Source: Zoogloeaceae bacterium (lineage in GTDB: Bacteria; Pseudomonadota; Gammaproteobacteria; Burkholderiales; Rhodocyclaceae). Taken from it: a stretch of 64,000 bases of DNA. Made by a program: the position numbers and the translations under genes. Each line of letters starts with the position of its first letter. Positions within the stretch are counted from its first letter, which is position 1. Below the pieces are notes generated by a model that was given only the letters and a program-made list of their open reading frames with translations, made no database searches and was not told the DNA's origin. Below, piece by piece: positions 32,055-39,886 of this stretch. The stretch covers positions 1-64,000 of the forward strand of contig JAITMP010000021.1 of assembly GCA_031277315.1 (NCBI GenBank), read 5' to 3'.

Positions 32055-34244
32055 ATGAATGCGCCGATTGTCCGCGTCGCGCTGGATGTGCCGTTGGCGC
32101 GCGGCTTCGATTACCTGGCGCCGGATGCGCGTCCGGATGACATCGGGCGGCGCGTCCGCGTGCCGTTCGGACGCGGCGAAAAGATCGGCGTCATTCTCGA
32201 CCTGCCGTCCGCCAGCGACCTGCCGCTGGAAAAGCTCAAGCCGGTCCGCGCCATCCTGCGCGAACTGCCACCCTTGCCCGCTGACTGGCTGGCGCTGGCG
32301 GAATTTTGCAGCCGTTATTACCAGCATCCGCTCGGCGAAGTGATGGCGCTGGCGCTGCCGCCGGCGCTGCGGCGGCCCGGCGCGGCGCCACGGCTGCCGC
32401 AGTTGTTGCAGCGGGGCCTGTTCCGCATCACGGCGGCAGGCCGTCAGGCGCTGCCGCAACTGCCCCGGCGCGGCGTCGCCGCCCGCCTGCTGGCGGCGCT
32501 GGAACTGAACGGCCCGCTGACGCGCCGCGAACTGGGCGCGGTATCCGCGTCCGCCGCCAAACAATTGCCGGTTTTGCTCGACAAGGACTGGCTCCGTTTC
32601 GAGCGTGAAACGCCAGACCGCGCCGCCGCCGCCGGCCCTGAACTGCTGGCGGAACAGCGGCAGGCAGTGGTGGCGGTCAGCGCCGCCGCCGGCGGTTTCG
32701 CGCCTTTTCTTCTGCACGGCGTTACCGGCAGTGGCAAGACCGAAGTGTATTTGCGTCTGGTGGCGCAGGCGCTCGAAAGCGGCGGTCAGGCCCTGCTGCT
32801 GGTGCCGGAAATCGCCCTTACGCCGCAGTTCGAGGCGAGAGTGAGGAGTCGCTTTCCCGGCGCCCGGCTGGTCAGCCTGCACAGTAGTCTGGCGCAAGGC
32901 GCGCGCGCGGCGGGCTTCATCGAGGCCTGGCAGGGCGAGGCCGACATCGTGCTCGGCACGCGCCTCGCCGTGTTCACGCCGCTGCCGCGTCTGGCCCTGA
33001 TCGTCGTCGATGAAGAACACGATGCCTCCTTCAAGCAGCAGGAAGGCATGCGCTATTCGGCGCGGGATGTCGCCGTCTGGCGCGCCAAGCAGCGCGGCAT
33101 ACCCATCGTGCTCGGCTCGGCCACCCCTTCGCTGGAAAGCTGGGCCGCCGCGCAAGCCGGCCGCTACCGCCTGCTCACGCTGACCGCGCGAGCGGTGGCC
33201 GCCGCCATGCCGGAAGTGCGCTGCGTCGATACCCGCCGCGAGAAGTTGCAGGACGGCATAAGTGAGCACCTACTGCGGGCGATTGCCGCCCGGCTGGAGC
33301 GCGGCGAGCAAAGCCTGATTTTCCTCAACCGGCGCGGCTACGCGCCGGTGCTGGCCTGCCCGGCGTGCGGCTGGGTCAGCCGTTGTCCGGGCTGCGCGGC
33401 GAATCTGGTGCTGCATCTGGCCGACCGCTGTCTGCGCTGCCACCACTGCGGCCGCGAAGCCCGTATTCCGTCGGCCTGCCCGACTTGCGGCAATCAGGAC
33501 ATTCACCCGTTCGGCCGCGGCACGCAGCGGCTGGAGGAGGCGCTGGCGGCGCGTTTTCCGCATGCGCGCATCCTGCGCGTCGACCGCGACAGCACCCAGA
33601 CGCAGGCGCGCTGGCACGGCGTGCTGGACGCGATTCACAAAGGCGAGGCGGATATTCTGGTCGGCACGCAGATGCTGGCCAAAGGCCACGATTTTCCCCG
33701 GCTCACGCTGGTCGGCGCGCTCAACGCTGATGCGGCGCTGTTCGCCGCCGATTTCCGCGCCGCCGAACGGCTGTTCGCCCAGTTGATGCAGGTGAGCGGG
33801 CGCAGCGGCCGCGCCGAATTGCCGGGCGACGTGCTGGTGCAGACGCAATATCCCGAGCATCCGCTCTACCAAGCCTTGGCAAAGCACGATTTCGCCGCTT
33901 TCGCCGCCACTCAGCTGGCCGAGCGCGAGCGCGCCGGCTTTCCGCCGTTCACCCATCAAGCCATGCTGCGCGCCGAGGCGCCGGAACTGAAGCAGGCGCT
34001 CGCTTTCCTTGAAAAGGCGGCGGAACTGGGGGCGGAATTATCGGCGGGAGAGGTAGCGTGTTACGACGCCGTGCCGATGCGGCTGCACCGGCTGGCGCAT
34101 CGGGAACGCGCCCAGCTTCTGATCGAATCGCGCCATCGCCCGGCCTTGCAGACTTGTCTCGCCGTCTGGCTGGCGGCGGTGCGCGAACTCAAAATGCCGA
34201 AAGACCTGCGCTGGCACATCGACGTCGATCCGCTGGAATTTTGA
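32055..34244 (+). CDS. priA: Primosomal replication restart helicase PriA
   Basis: A 729-residue superfamily 2 helicase that reloads the replisome at stalled forks. The N-terminal 3'-DNA-binding domain opens IVRVALDVPLARGFDYLAP. The helicase core has GVTGSGKTEVYLRL (Walker A, about residue 224) and VDEEHDASFKQ. The zinc-binding insert carries paired cysteines in CPACGWVSRCPGC, CLRCHHCG and CPTCGN. Length is as in E. coli. Confidence 0.97.
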   Translation: MNAPIVRVALDVPLARGFDYLAPDARPDDIGRRVRVPFGRGEKIGVILDLPSASDLPLEKLKPVRAILRELPPLPADWLALAEFCSRYYQHPLGEVMALALPPALRRPGAAPRLPQLLQRGLFRITAAGRQALPQLPRRGVAARLLAALELNGPLTRRELGAVSASAAKQLPVLLDKDWLRFERETPDRAAAAGPELLAEQRQAVVAVSAAAGGFAPFLLHGVTGSGKTEVYLRLVAQALESGGQALLLVPEIALTPQFEARVRSRFPGARLVSLHSSLAQGARAAGFIEAWQGEADIVLGTRLAVFTPLPRLALIVVDEEHDASFKQQEGMRYSARDVAVWRAKQRGIPIVLGSATPSLESWAAAQAGRYRLLTLTARAVAAAMPEVRCVDTRREKLQDGISEHLLRAIAARLERGEQSLIFLNRRGYAPVLACPACGWVSRCPGCAANLVLHLADRCLRCHHCGREARIPSACPTCGNQDIHPFGRGTQRLEEALAARFPHARILRVDRDSTQTQARWHGVLDAIHKGEADILVGTQMLAKGHDFPRLTLVGALNADAALFAADFRAAERLFAQLMQVSGRSGRAELPGDVLVQTQYPEHPLYQALAKHDFAAFAATQLAERERAGFPPFTHQAMLRAEAPELKQALAFLEKAAELGAELSAGEVACYDAVPMRLHRLAHRERAQLLIESRHRPALQTCLAVWLAAVRELKMPKDLRWHIDVDPLEF

Positions 34245-34248
34245 TCCG

Positions 34249-34908
34249 TCAGCGTATTTCAGTCTTCAGCCACGCGATCCGCTGATTCAGCTTGTCCACC
34301 CAGTTCGGCGAGAGGCCGGGGATGTCGCGCAGTTGGGCGAGCACCGCCGGATCGGGGCGATGCGTCTGGAAGGCGAACCACAGATGCCGCAGCGTCACCG
34401 GGCGGGCATTGCGTTCGATGAGTTCAAAACTGTCGTCGGCGGCGATCGGGCCGTTTTCCAGCACGCGGTAATACCAGCCCGCCAGACAGTGCTCGGCGAT
34501 GTGGCGCATCAGCCCGTCTTCGCCGAATTTGTGATTGAGTTTCCAGCAAGGCTGGCGCGGCTGGCTGACTTGCACCGTAGCGGTGCCGATGCGGAAGACA
34601 TCGCCGACGCACACCGCGTCTTCGTCCCAGCCGGTGGTCGACACGTTTTCGCCGAAACTGCCGGGCACGAACAGCGCCGCCTTGTCGGGAAAGGCGGCGG
34701 CGAGCCGCGCATAATTTTCGGTGGCGTAGTGATGCAGCGCCTTCCAGGGCCCGCCGTGCACGCGGCGGTCGGCCTGCGCGTCGCCGTCCAGCCCTTCCGC
34801 GCCGAGCCAGACCGGGCCGGCGGCCTTCTGCTTGAAAATGCCGGAGGGATGGCCTTCGGGCGGCAGCGGACGGATGCCGCCGGTATACACCGCGTCGATC
34901 CGCGTCAT
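34249..34908 (-). CDS. MOSC-domain protein, YiiM-like
   Basis: A 219-residue protein of the YiiM family: a MOSC domain (relative of molybdenum-cofactor sulfurase C-termini) plus a 3-alpha domain at the C-terminus. The conserved Cys lies in QPRQPCWKLN; GDAQADRRVHGGPWKALHHY and PGSFGENVSTTG are family motifs. E. coli YiiM reduces 6-hydroxylaminopurine with a Mo cofactor; that role here is by homology. It converges with priA, stops 4 nt apart. Confidence 0.85.
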   Translation of the reverse strand: MTRIDAVYTGGIRPLPPEGHPSGIFKQKAAGPVWLGAEGLDGDAQADRRVHGGPWKALHHYATENYARLAAAFPDKAALFVPGSFGENVSTTGWDEDAVCVGDVFRIGTATVQVSQPRQPCWKLNHKFGEDGLMRHIAEHCLAGWYYRVLENGPIAADDSFELIERNARPVTLRHLWFAFQTHRPDPAVLAQLRDIPGLSPNWVDKLNQRIAWLKTEIR

Positions 34909-34920
34909 GCTTGCCGTCCC

Positions 34921-34950
34921 ATGCCGGCCTATGCCAGCCTATGTCAGCCG
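34921..34950. repeat. 10-nt tandem repeat x3 across the stop codon of the carbonic anhydrase gene
   Basis: Three adjacent units: ATGCCGGCCT, ATGCCAGCCT, ATGTCAGCCG. The can stop codon (plus-strand CTA, 34939-34941) spans the junction between units 2 and 3; the junction between units 1 and 2 recreates a TAG on the minus strand. Confidence 0.85.
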
Positions 34951-35577
34951 TTGCAGCGCGCCCCGATGCCGCTCGGCCAGTTCATCGAGGCATTCGACCG
35001 TCATGTCGAGATCGTGCGCGTGGCCGTCGGACAAACCGTACACCCAGCCATGCACCGCCAGCGGCTGGCCGCGCTCCCAGGCGTCGCTGACGATGGTCGT
35101 CTGCGCCACGTTGACCACCTGCTCGATGACGTTGAGTTCGCACAGGCGGTTGACCGCCGCTTCGCCGTCCAGCCCGGCCAGCAAGGCGGCGTGCTTGTCG
35201 CGCACGTCCTGAATGTGGCGCAGCCAGTTGTCGATGAGGCCGAGGCGGCTGCCGAACAGCGCCGCGCGCACGCCGCCGCAGCCGTAGTGGCCGCAGACGA
35301 TGATATGCCGCACGTTGAGCACGTCGATGGCGAACTGCATCACCGACAGGCAGTTCAGGTCGCTGTGCACCACCACGTTGGCGACGTTGCGGTGGACGAA
35401 CACCTCGCCCGGCGCGAGTCCGGTGATCTGGTTGGCCGGCACGCGGCTATCCGAGCAGCCGATCCAGAGATATTCCGGATCCTGCAAATGCGCCAGCTTG
35501 TCGAAAAAGGCGGGATCCTCGGTCGTGATACTCTTGGCCCAGGCGCGGTTGTTATCGAAAAGATGTTTCAGTTTCAT
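34939..35577 (-). CDS. can: Beta-carbonic anhydrase
   Basis: A 212-residue zinc enzyme interconverting CO2 and bicarbonate. Zinc ligands and dyad lie in CSDSRVPA (Cys plus the Asp-Arg pair) and GHYGCGGVRAA (His and Cys). It begins MKLKHLFDNNRAWAKSI like E. coli Can. The open frame runs 36 codons upstream, but the added residues match nothing in the family and overlap the divergent DUF1840 promoter area, so the ATG at 35577 is preferred, though its ribosome-binding site is weak. The stop lies in a 10-nt tandem repeat. Confidence 0.94.
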   Translation of the reverse strand: MKLKHLFDNNRAWAKSITTEDPAFFDKLAHLQDPEYLWIGCSDSRVPANQITGLAPGEVFVHRNVANVVVHSDLNCLSVMQFAIDVLNVRHIIVCGHYGCGGVRAALFGSRLGLIDNWLRHIQDVRDKHAALLAGLDGEAAVNRLCELNVIEQVVNVAQTTIVSDAWERGQPLAVHGWVYGLSDGHAHDLDMTVECLDELAERHRGALQRLT

Positions 35578-35685
35578 GAATTGATAGAAGGAACTTCGGA
35601 GTCGATATTGCTTGCACCCCTGACCGGGGTTGACGATAATTTGATTGTATCGCACCGAAGCCTGCCGGAGCCGTGAGGCGCTCAA

Positions 35686-35707
35686 CCCATGCTGATCCCA
35701 TGCTGAT
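35686..35707. repeat. Exact 11-nt tandem duplication at the start of the DUF1840 gene
   Basis: CCCATGCTGAT occurs twice without a gap (35686-35696 and 35697-35707). Both copies contain ATG, at 35689 and 35700, in different frames; only the second opens the DUF1840 protein. Confidence 0.9.
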
Positions 35708-36029
35708 TACCTTCAAATCGAAAGCCGCCGGCGATGTCATGATGTTTGGCGACATCGCCCATGCCCTGATGGAAATCATGGGCAAGACGCCTGATGCCAA
35801 AGGCATTGTTACCGTCGAGCAACTGCCCCAGGCCATCGCCCGCCTAAAAGCCGCCGTGGCGCGGGACAAGGCCGAGAATCCGGTGGTCGACCACGATGAG
35901 CGCGTCTTCGAGAAAACGCCTGCGGGCGGCAAGCGCGAATACGTCAGCCTGGCCCGCCGCGCCGTGCCGCTGATCGAAATGCTCGAATATTCCCTGAAAG
36001 AAAAAGCGCCAGTGACCTGGGGCGCTTGA
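35700..36029 (+). CDS. DUF1840 family protein
   Basis: A 109-residue protein of the DUF1840 family, a small cytosolic family of unknown function common in Betaproteobacteria. It opens MLITFKSKAAGDVMMFGDIA and has the conserved GKTPDAKGIVTVEQLPQAIARL region, ending in a helix with IEMLEYS. The ATG at 35700 lies in the second copy of an 11-nt duplication; no clear ribosome-binding site is visible. Divergent from the carbonic anhydrase gene. Confidence 0.88.
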   Translation: MLITFKSKAAGDVMMFGDIAHALMEIMGKTPDAKGIVTVEQLPQAIARLKAAVARDKAENPVVDHDERVFEKTPAGGKREYVSLARRAVPLIEMLEYSLKEKAPVTWGA

Positions 36030-36085
36030 TGTTTTACGTCGAATCCAGGTTTTTTGAATGTCCATTTTTATGAGGGAGAGATGTC

Positions 36086-36415
36086 ATGGCAGGCTGGTTT
36101 GAACTTGGCAAGAGCAGCGACGGTCAGTTCCACTTCGTTCTGAAGGCCGGGAACGCGGAAACAATCCTGAGCAGCGAGTTGTACAAGGCGGAGGATTCCG
36201 CCAAAAACGGCATTGCATCCGTGCAGAAAAATTGCGCCGACGATGCGCGCTACGAGAAGAAAGAGTCGAGCAACGGCAAGCACTACTTCAATCTCAAGGC
36301 CGCGAATCACCAGATCATCGGCTCAAGTCAGATGTACGCCTCGGCGGCCTCGCGCGACGCGGGAATCGCCTCTGTCAAAACCAACGGCGCCACGACGACC
36401 ATCAAGGTTGTCTGA
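36086..36415 (+). CDS. YegP-like protein with two DUF1508 repeats
   Basis: A 109-residue protein made of two similar halves of about 50 residues, each with the pattern aromatic-x-Leu/Lys-x(2)-Asn...Ile-x-Ser-Ser-x-x-Tyr followed by a GIASV motif (GIASVQKN and GIASVKTN). This is the DUF1508/YegP fold. Function is unknown. GGGAGAG just before the ATG is a good ribosome-binding site, and a strong terminator follows 53 nt after the stop, so it looks like a separate single-gene unit. Confidence 0.9.
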   Translation: MAGWFELGKSSDGQFHFVLKAGNAETILSSELYKAEDSAKNGIASVQKNCADDARYEKKESSNGKHYFNLKAANHQIIGSSQMYASAASRDAGIASVKTNGATTTIKVV

Positions 36416-36467
36416 CGGCGCATTCCGGCCCGGGCTGCTGCGCGACCCGAACCCGGAATGAACCCGA

Positions 36468-36499
36468 AGGGGTCAGCGAACCTGACCCCTTTTTCTTTT
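36468..36499 (+). terminator. Intrinsic terminator after the DUF1508 gene
   Basis: A 9-bp stem (AGGGGTCAG, 36468-36476, with CTGACCCCT, 36482-36490), a 5-nt loop and TTTTCTTTT directly after. Textbook form. Confidence 0.93.
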
Positions 36500-36583
36500 A
36501 CCTTCCCGCAATCCAGCGTTTGCGTTCGCCGGACGCGCATCGCAGGCGCAAGATCCGGCGGCATGACGGGTTGGAGCATGGTG

Positions 36584-37204
36584 TCAATTGCGCTGGGGCA
36601 GCCGTTTTAAAACGTCAGGTTTTGGAATGGGATTCCAGGCCATCAAAGCGCTTTCCACTTGCGGCCCGTTGGCCTTGAGCCAATCACTCATCGCTGATCC
36701 GGCCGGCTTTCCGTATATTCGGTGGGAATACACGATGACAATCCCGATGCCGTCCGTCAGGACGAAGCGCGCGAATGCGGCTTCGAGAAAGGCAGGGGTG
36801 CCAAGTACTGCAACGACCAGATGTTCCGCAGGGCTGTTTGTCGTTCGCGGCTTCGAGTCGGTGCGCAGGATTTTGCCGTTGCGCTGATAATTTCCCAAAA
36901 CCTTGTTTGCCACATCAGCCAATTGTTCCCCTGTTGAAACGGCATCGTGCACATTGAGCGTGAGCATGTCGTTCCATGCGTTGAGGTCAGATTCGCCGTG
37001 AGGGGTGAATTCATTTTGCCCCGCTTTTGACCACCGATGCTCATATTCGATGTCCCGAAAAAGAAGCGTCATTGTCGCCGGCTTCGATGCGGCGGCAGGC
37101 TGGGCGGAGACGATCGGGGCGGTAAAGGATATAAATGCGCAGGCAATTACGCAGACAATGGCGAAAAGTATGCAGCCTGATTTGTTCCGGATTTTCATTT
37201 TCAT
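36584..37204 (-). CDS. Secreted protein of unknown function
   Basis: A 206-residue protein I do not recognise. It has a signal peptide (MKMKIRNKSGCILFAIVCV, then an Ala-rich region ending VSAQP) and a soluble domain without obvious catalytic motif; it contains EYEHRWSKAGQNEFTP, DAVSTGEQLADVANKVLG and a C-terminal DWLKANGPQVESAL. One Cys lies in the signal helix, not placed as a clear lipobox. Its ATG overlaps the stop of the Na+/H+ antiporter gene by 4 nt (ATGA), so it is in the same transcript. Base composition is slightly lower in GC than its neighbours. Confidence 0.75.
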   Translation of the reverse strand: MKMKIRNKSGCILFAIVCVIACAFISFTAPIVSAQPAAASKPATMTLLFRDIEYEHRWSKAGQNEFTPHGESDLNAWNDMLTLNVHDAVSTGEQLADVANKVLGNYQRNGKILRTDSKPRTTNSPAEHLVVAVLGTPAFLEAAFARFVLTDGIGIVIVYSHRIYGKPAGSAMSDWLKANGPQVESALMAWNPIPKPDVLKRLPQRN

Positions 37205-38979
37205 TCCTTTTTGACTGCCGCGCCGCCGTTGGGCGGCGGCGCGGCGGCGGGCATTTTTGCCAGTGTGCGCCGCGCCACCGCCAGCCGCTGTTGCAGCGAG
37301 ACTTCGGATAGGTCGACCTCGACGGCCAGACGACGCAGCACGTTGTCATTGATGCGCCCGTCGCGCCGCGCGGCGTACATGGCGGCGCGTTCGATGTGCA
37401 GGCACTTCAGATGCAATTCCAGTTGGACGATGTAACGCTGGCGGCGCTCGCGCAAGACCGCCGGCAGTTGCGCTTCGGCTTCGAGCGTGGTCGCGCCGAC
37501 GTTGTCGTCGAGCAGGTCGATGCGCTTGTGGTAATCGTGCAGCAGGCGGCCCGCCGCTTCCTGGTACTGCGCCAGCCATTGCGGATCGGCCTGCTCGCGT
37601 TCCTTTTCCGAAAGCGTCAGCCCGGAGACGGCGGCGCGGCAGGCGGCCAGCCGCGCTTGCCGCTCTTCGCGCTCCTCGGGATTTTCGGCGGCGCGCGGCA
37701 GGCGCTTGAGCAGAAGCGGCAGGCCGATGCTGCCGAGAATCAGCGTGCACAGTATCGTGCCGGTGGCGAGAAAGATCAGCAGGTTGCGTTCGGGAAAAGG
37801 ATGTCCGCCGCCCGCCAGCAGGGGAATGGATAACGCGCCGGCCAGCGTCACCGCGCCGCGAATGCCGGCGAAGGTGCTGATGACGCTGATCAGCCAGGCG
37901 TTGCGCCGTCGTCCGGCGGCATTGACCGCGTCCTGATGCGGCCGGCTGGCGATCAGCGCGTGCAAATGCCGGCCCTGCAAACCGAGCGCGAACCAGAACC
38001 AGCGCAGCGCCAGCAAAGCGGCGGTGAGTACTATCACATAGGCGGACAGTTCGCCCATGCCCATGCGCTCGTCGGCCAGCGTGGCGGTGATGATGGAAGG
38101 CAGTTGCAGGCCGAGCAGCAAAAATACCGCGCCGTTGAACGACGATTCGATCATCGTCCAGGTGGCTTCCGAACGCATGCGTTCGCCGATGAAGTCGCTG
38201 CGTTTCAGATCGGCGAGATTGGTGGTGACGCCGGCGGCCACGGCGGCGAGAATGCCTGACGCGCCGATATGATCGCCGAGCAGATAGGCGGCGAAGGGCA
38301 GCAGCACCATCAACACCACCATCTGCGTCGCGGCGATGTCGCCGAGCTGCCGCGTGACCTGTTCGCGCAGCACGGCATAGCCCCAGCCCAGCGCCGCGCC
38401 CACGGCCAGCCCGGCCAGCGCAATCCACATGAAGTTGACGAGCGCGTTGCTCCAGGAAAACGCGCCGGTGATGGCCGCCGCCACCGTGAATTTCAGCGCC
38501 ACCAGACCGGAGGCGTCGTTGAGCAGCGATTCGCCTTCGAGCACGCTCATGGTCTTGGCCGGCATGCCCAGATTGCGCGTGATCGCCGACACCGCCACCG
38601 CGTCGGTGGGCGACACCACGGCGGCGAGCGCGAAGGCCACCGGCAGCGGCATGGACGGAATCAGCCAGTGGATGAACAGCCCCAGCCCGAGCACGGTGAA
38701 CAGCACCAGTCCCAGCGCCAATTGCAGCACCGGCTGCCAGAAGCCGAAAAATTCCCGCTTTGGAATGCGCCAGCCGTCGGCGAACAACAGCGGCGGAATG
38801 AACAGCAGCAAGAACAAATCGGGATCAAAAGCGATGTGCAATCCATGCTGCGGCCAGGAGATCACCGCGCCCATGACGATCTGGATCAACGGCAGTGGAA
38901 TGGCGGGCAGGTAACGCGCGGCAATGCCGGTTACTGCGCCCAGCATCAGCACCAGCAAAACGATTTCAACGGTGTGCAT
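37201..38979 (-). CDS. Na+/H+ antiporter, CPA1 (NhaP/YjcE-like)
   Basis: A 592-residue membrane protein. About twelve hydrophobic helices fill residues 1-410, with family motifs PPLLFADGWRIP, VVSPTDAVAVSAITRNLGMP and EGESLLNDASGLVAL, the last holding the Asn-Asp ion-binding pair. A charged cytosolic tail (residues 430-592) resembles that of YjcE-type antiporters. It exchanges Na+ (or K+) for H+ for pH and salt control. Co-transcribed with the downstream secreted protein. It ends with a Pro/Gly-rich PAAAPPPNGGAAVKKE. Confidence 0.9.
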   Translation of the reverse strand: MHTVEIVLLVLMLGAVTGIAARYLPAIPLPLIQIVMGAVISWPQHGLHIAFDPDLFLLLFIPPLLFADGWRIPKREFFGFWQPVLQLALGLVLFTVLGLGLFIHWLIPSMPLPVAFALAAVVSPTDAVAVSAITRNLGMPAKTMSVLEGESLLNDASGLVALKFTVAAAITGAFSWSNALVNFMWIALAGLAVGAALGWGYAVLREQVTRQLGDIAATQMVVLMVLLPFAAYLLGDHIGASGILAAVAAGVTTNLADLKRSDFIGERMRSEATWTMIESSFNGAVFLLLGLQLPSIITATLADERMGMGELSAYVIVLTAALLALRWFWFALGLQGRHLHALIASRPHQDAVNAAGRRRNAWLISVISTFAGIRGAVTLAGALSIPLLAGGGHPFPERNLLIFLATGTILCTLILGSIGLPLLLKRLPRAAENPEEREERQARLAACRAAVSGLTLSEKEREQADPQWLAQYQEAAGRLLHDYHKRIDLLDDNVGATTLEAEAQLPAVLRERRQRYIVQLELHLKCLHIERAAMYAARRDGRINDNVLRRLAVEVDLSEVSLQQRLAVARRTLAKMPAAAPPPNGGAAVKKE

Positions 38980-38982
38980 GAG

Positions 38983-39510
38983 TTAGAGATTGCCTCTGGC
39001 TTTTAGATCGGGCGCGAAGGTGGAAAGCGGCATCACGAGCGTTCGCGGCGTGTCGTTCAATCTGACGCCGCCGTAACTTGCGTACCAGTTCGCCGCCCGG
39101 TCATTTTTGGCATCGATAATCAGGATCAAGCCCCCGGCTGTCGCGGCCGCCAGAATGGCGCGCCGCGCCGCCGCGCCCAGAAGTTGCCCGCCCAGTCCTT
39201 GCCCGTGCACGCCGTGATCCGTCGCCAGCCGCGCCAGACGGAATCCTCCCACATCGTGCCGTGGCAGGCTTTTGCGCAATCCGCCCGGCATGCGTCCGTA
39301 ATCGAGATGCGCGGGCGCGATGCTGTAGAAGCCAAGAATTTTTCCCGGACGGGCGTCATCAATCGCGCAAAATGTTTTCGCGCTGCCGCTTTCATGCGCC
39401 TGACGGGCGTATTTCGCCAGAAATCCGTTCAGTTCCGCATCGCCGCAATCAAAGCCCTTGCGGTCATGCGATCTGCTGACGGGTTCTTCATGCCATGCCG
39501 GCAAGGTCAT
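38983..39510 (-). CDS. GNAT acetyltransferase, candidate toxin of a TacT-type module
   Basis: A 175-residue GNAT-fold protein. It matches the toxin class that acetylates aminoacyl-tRNA: CGDAELNGFL near residue 22, FRLARLATDHGVHGQGLGGQLL with the acetyl-CoA loop, and WYASYGGVRL with the conserved Tyr near the C-terminus. It overlaps the upstream DUF1778 gene by 4 nt. The pairing with a ribbon-helix-helix partner defines a TacAT/AtaRT-like system. Toxin activity is inferred, not shown. Confidence 0.88.
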   Translation of the reverse strand: MTLPAWHEEPVSRSHDRKGFDCGDAELNGFLAKYARQAHESGSAKTFCAIDDARPGKILGFYSIAPAHLDYGRMPGGLRKSLPRHDVGGFRLARLATDHGVHGQGLGGQLLGAAARRAILAAATAGGLILIIDAKNDRAANWYASYGGVRLNDTPRTLVMPLSTFAPDLKARGNL

Positions 39511-39785
39511 TTGAGAACGGGCATTGCCGCGAGCGCGGCCCGCAGTCTGGCGTTGGGCGCCGGCGGATGCTCGATCAGATCGAGAATCTTCTGGTAATCC
39601 CGCTCCGACAATTTGATCCGCTCCGCTTCAGCGATCACGGCATCGGCCTCGCGTAACGCGGCCCGCGTGACGAAATTCGTCATGTCGGCATGGCACAGCA
39701 CGGCCGCGCGCGCGATGCGCGATTTTGCCTCCGGCGAAATCCGCAGGCTCATTCTCTTGTTGTCTTCTATGGCAGCGCGGGGCAT
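39507..39785 (-). CDS. DUF1778 ribbon-helix-helix antitoxin
   Basis: A 92-residue DUF1778 protein. The ribbon-helix-helix DNA-binding part has NKRMSLRISPEAKSRIARAA; the C-terminal half (ERDYQKILDLIEHPPAPN) would wrap the toxin. The ATG at 39785 is chosen because upstream codons lie in the promoter/operator. It is translated first, with the toxin ATG overlapping its stop, the usual antitoxin-toxin order. Confidence 0.9.
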   Translation of the reverse strand: MPRAAIEDNKRMSLRISPEAKSRIARAAVLCHADMTNFVTRAALREADAVIAEAERIKLSERDYQKILDLIEHPPAPNARLRAALAAMPVLK

Positions 39786-39800
39786 GGCCTTCTCCCGAAA

Positions 39801-39846
39801 ATGTACGCCTTCAAAGTGTACGTAATTATTCCTGTTTTGCCAAGTT
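39801..39846 (-). promoter_or_regulatory. Promoter/operator of the toxin-antitoxin operon
   Basis: On the minus strand TTGGCA and TACACT are separated by 17 nt. Two TGTACG words, 15 nt apart (39802-39807 and 39817-39822), lie over and just downstream of the -10 element. GTAC-containing repeats of this type are plausible DUF1778 antitoxin sites and would allow autorepression. Confidence 0.6.
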
Positions 39847-39886
39847 GCGCGCTTGATTTGATGACAGTTTGTCCGGCGCGCTGCCG

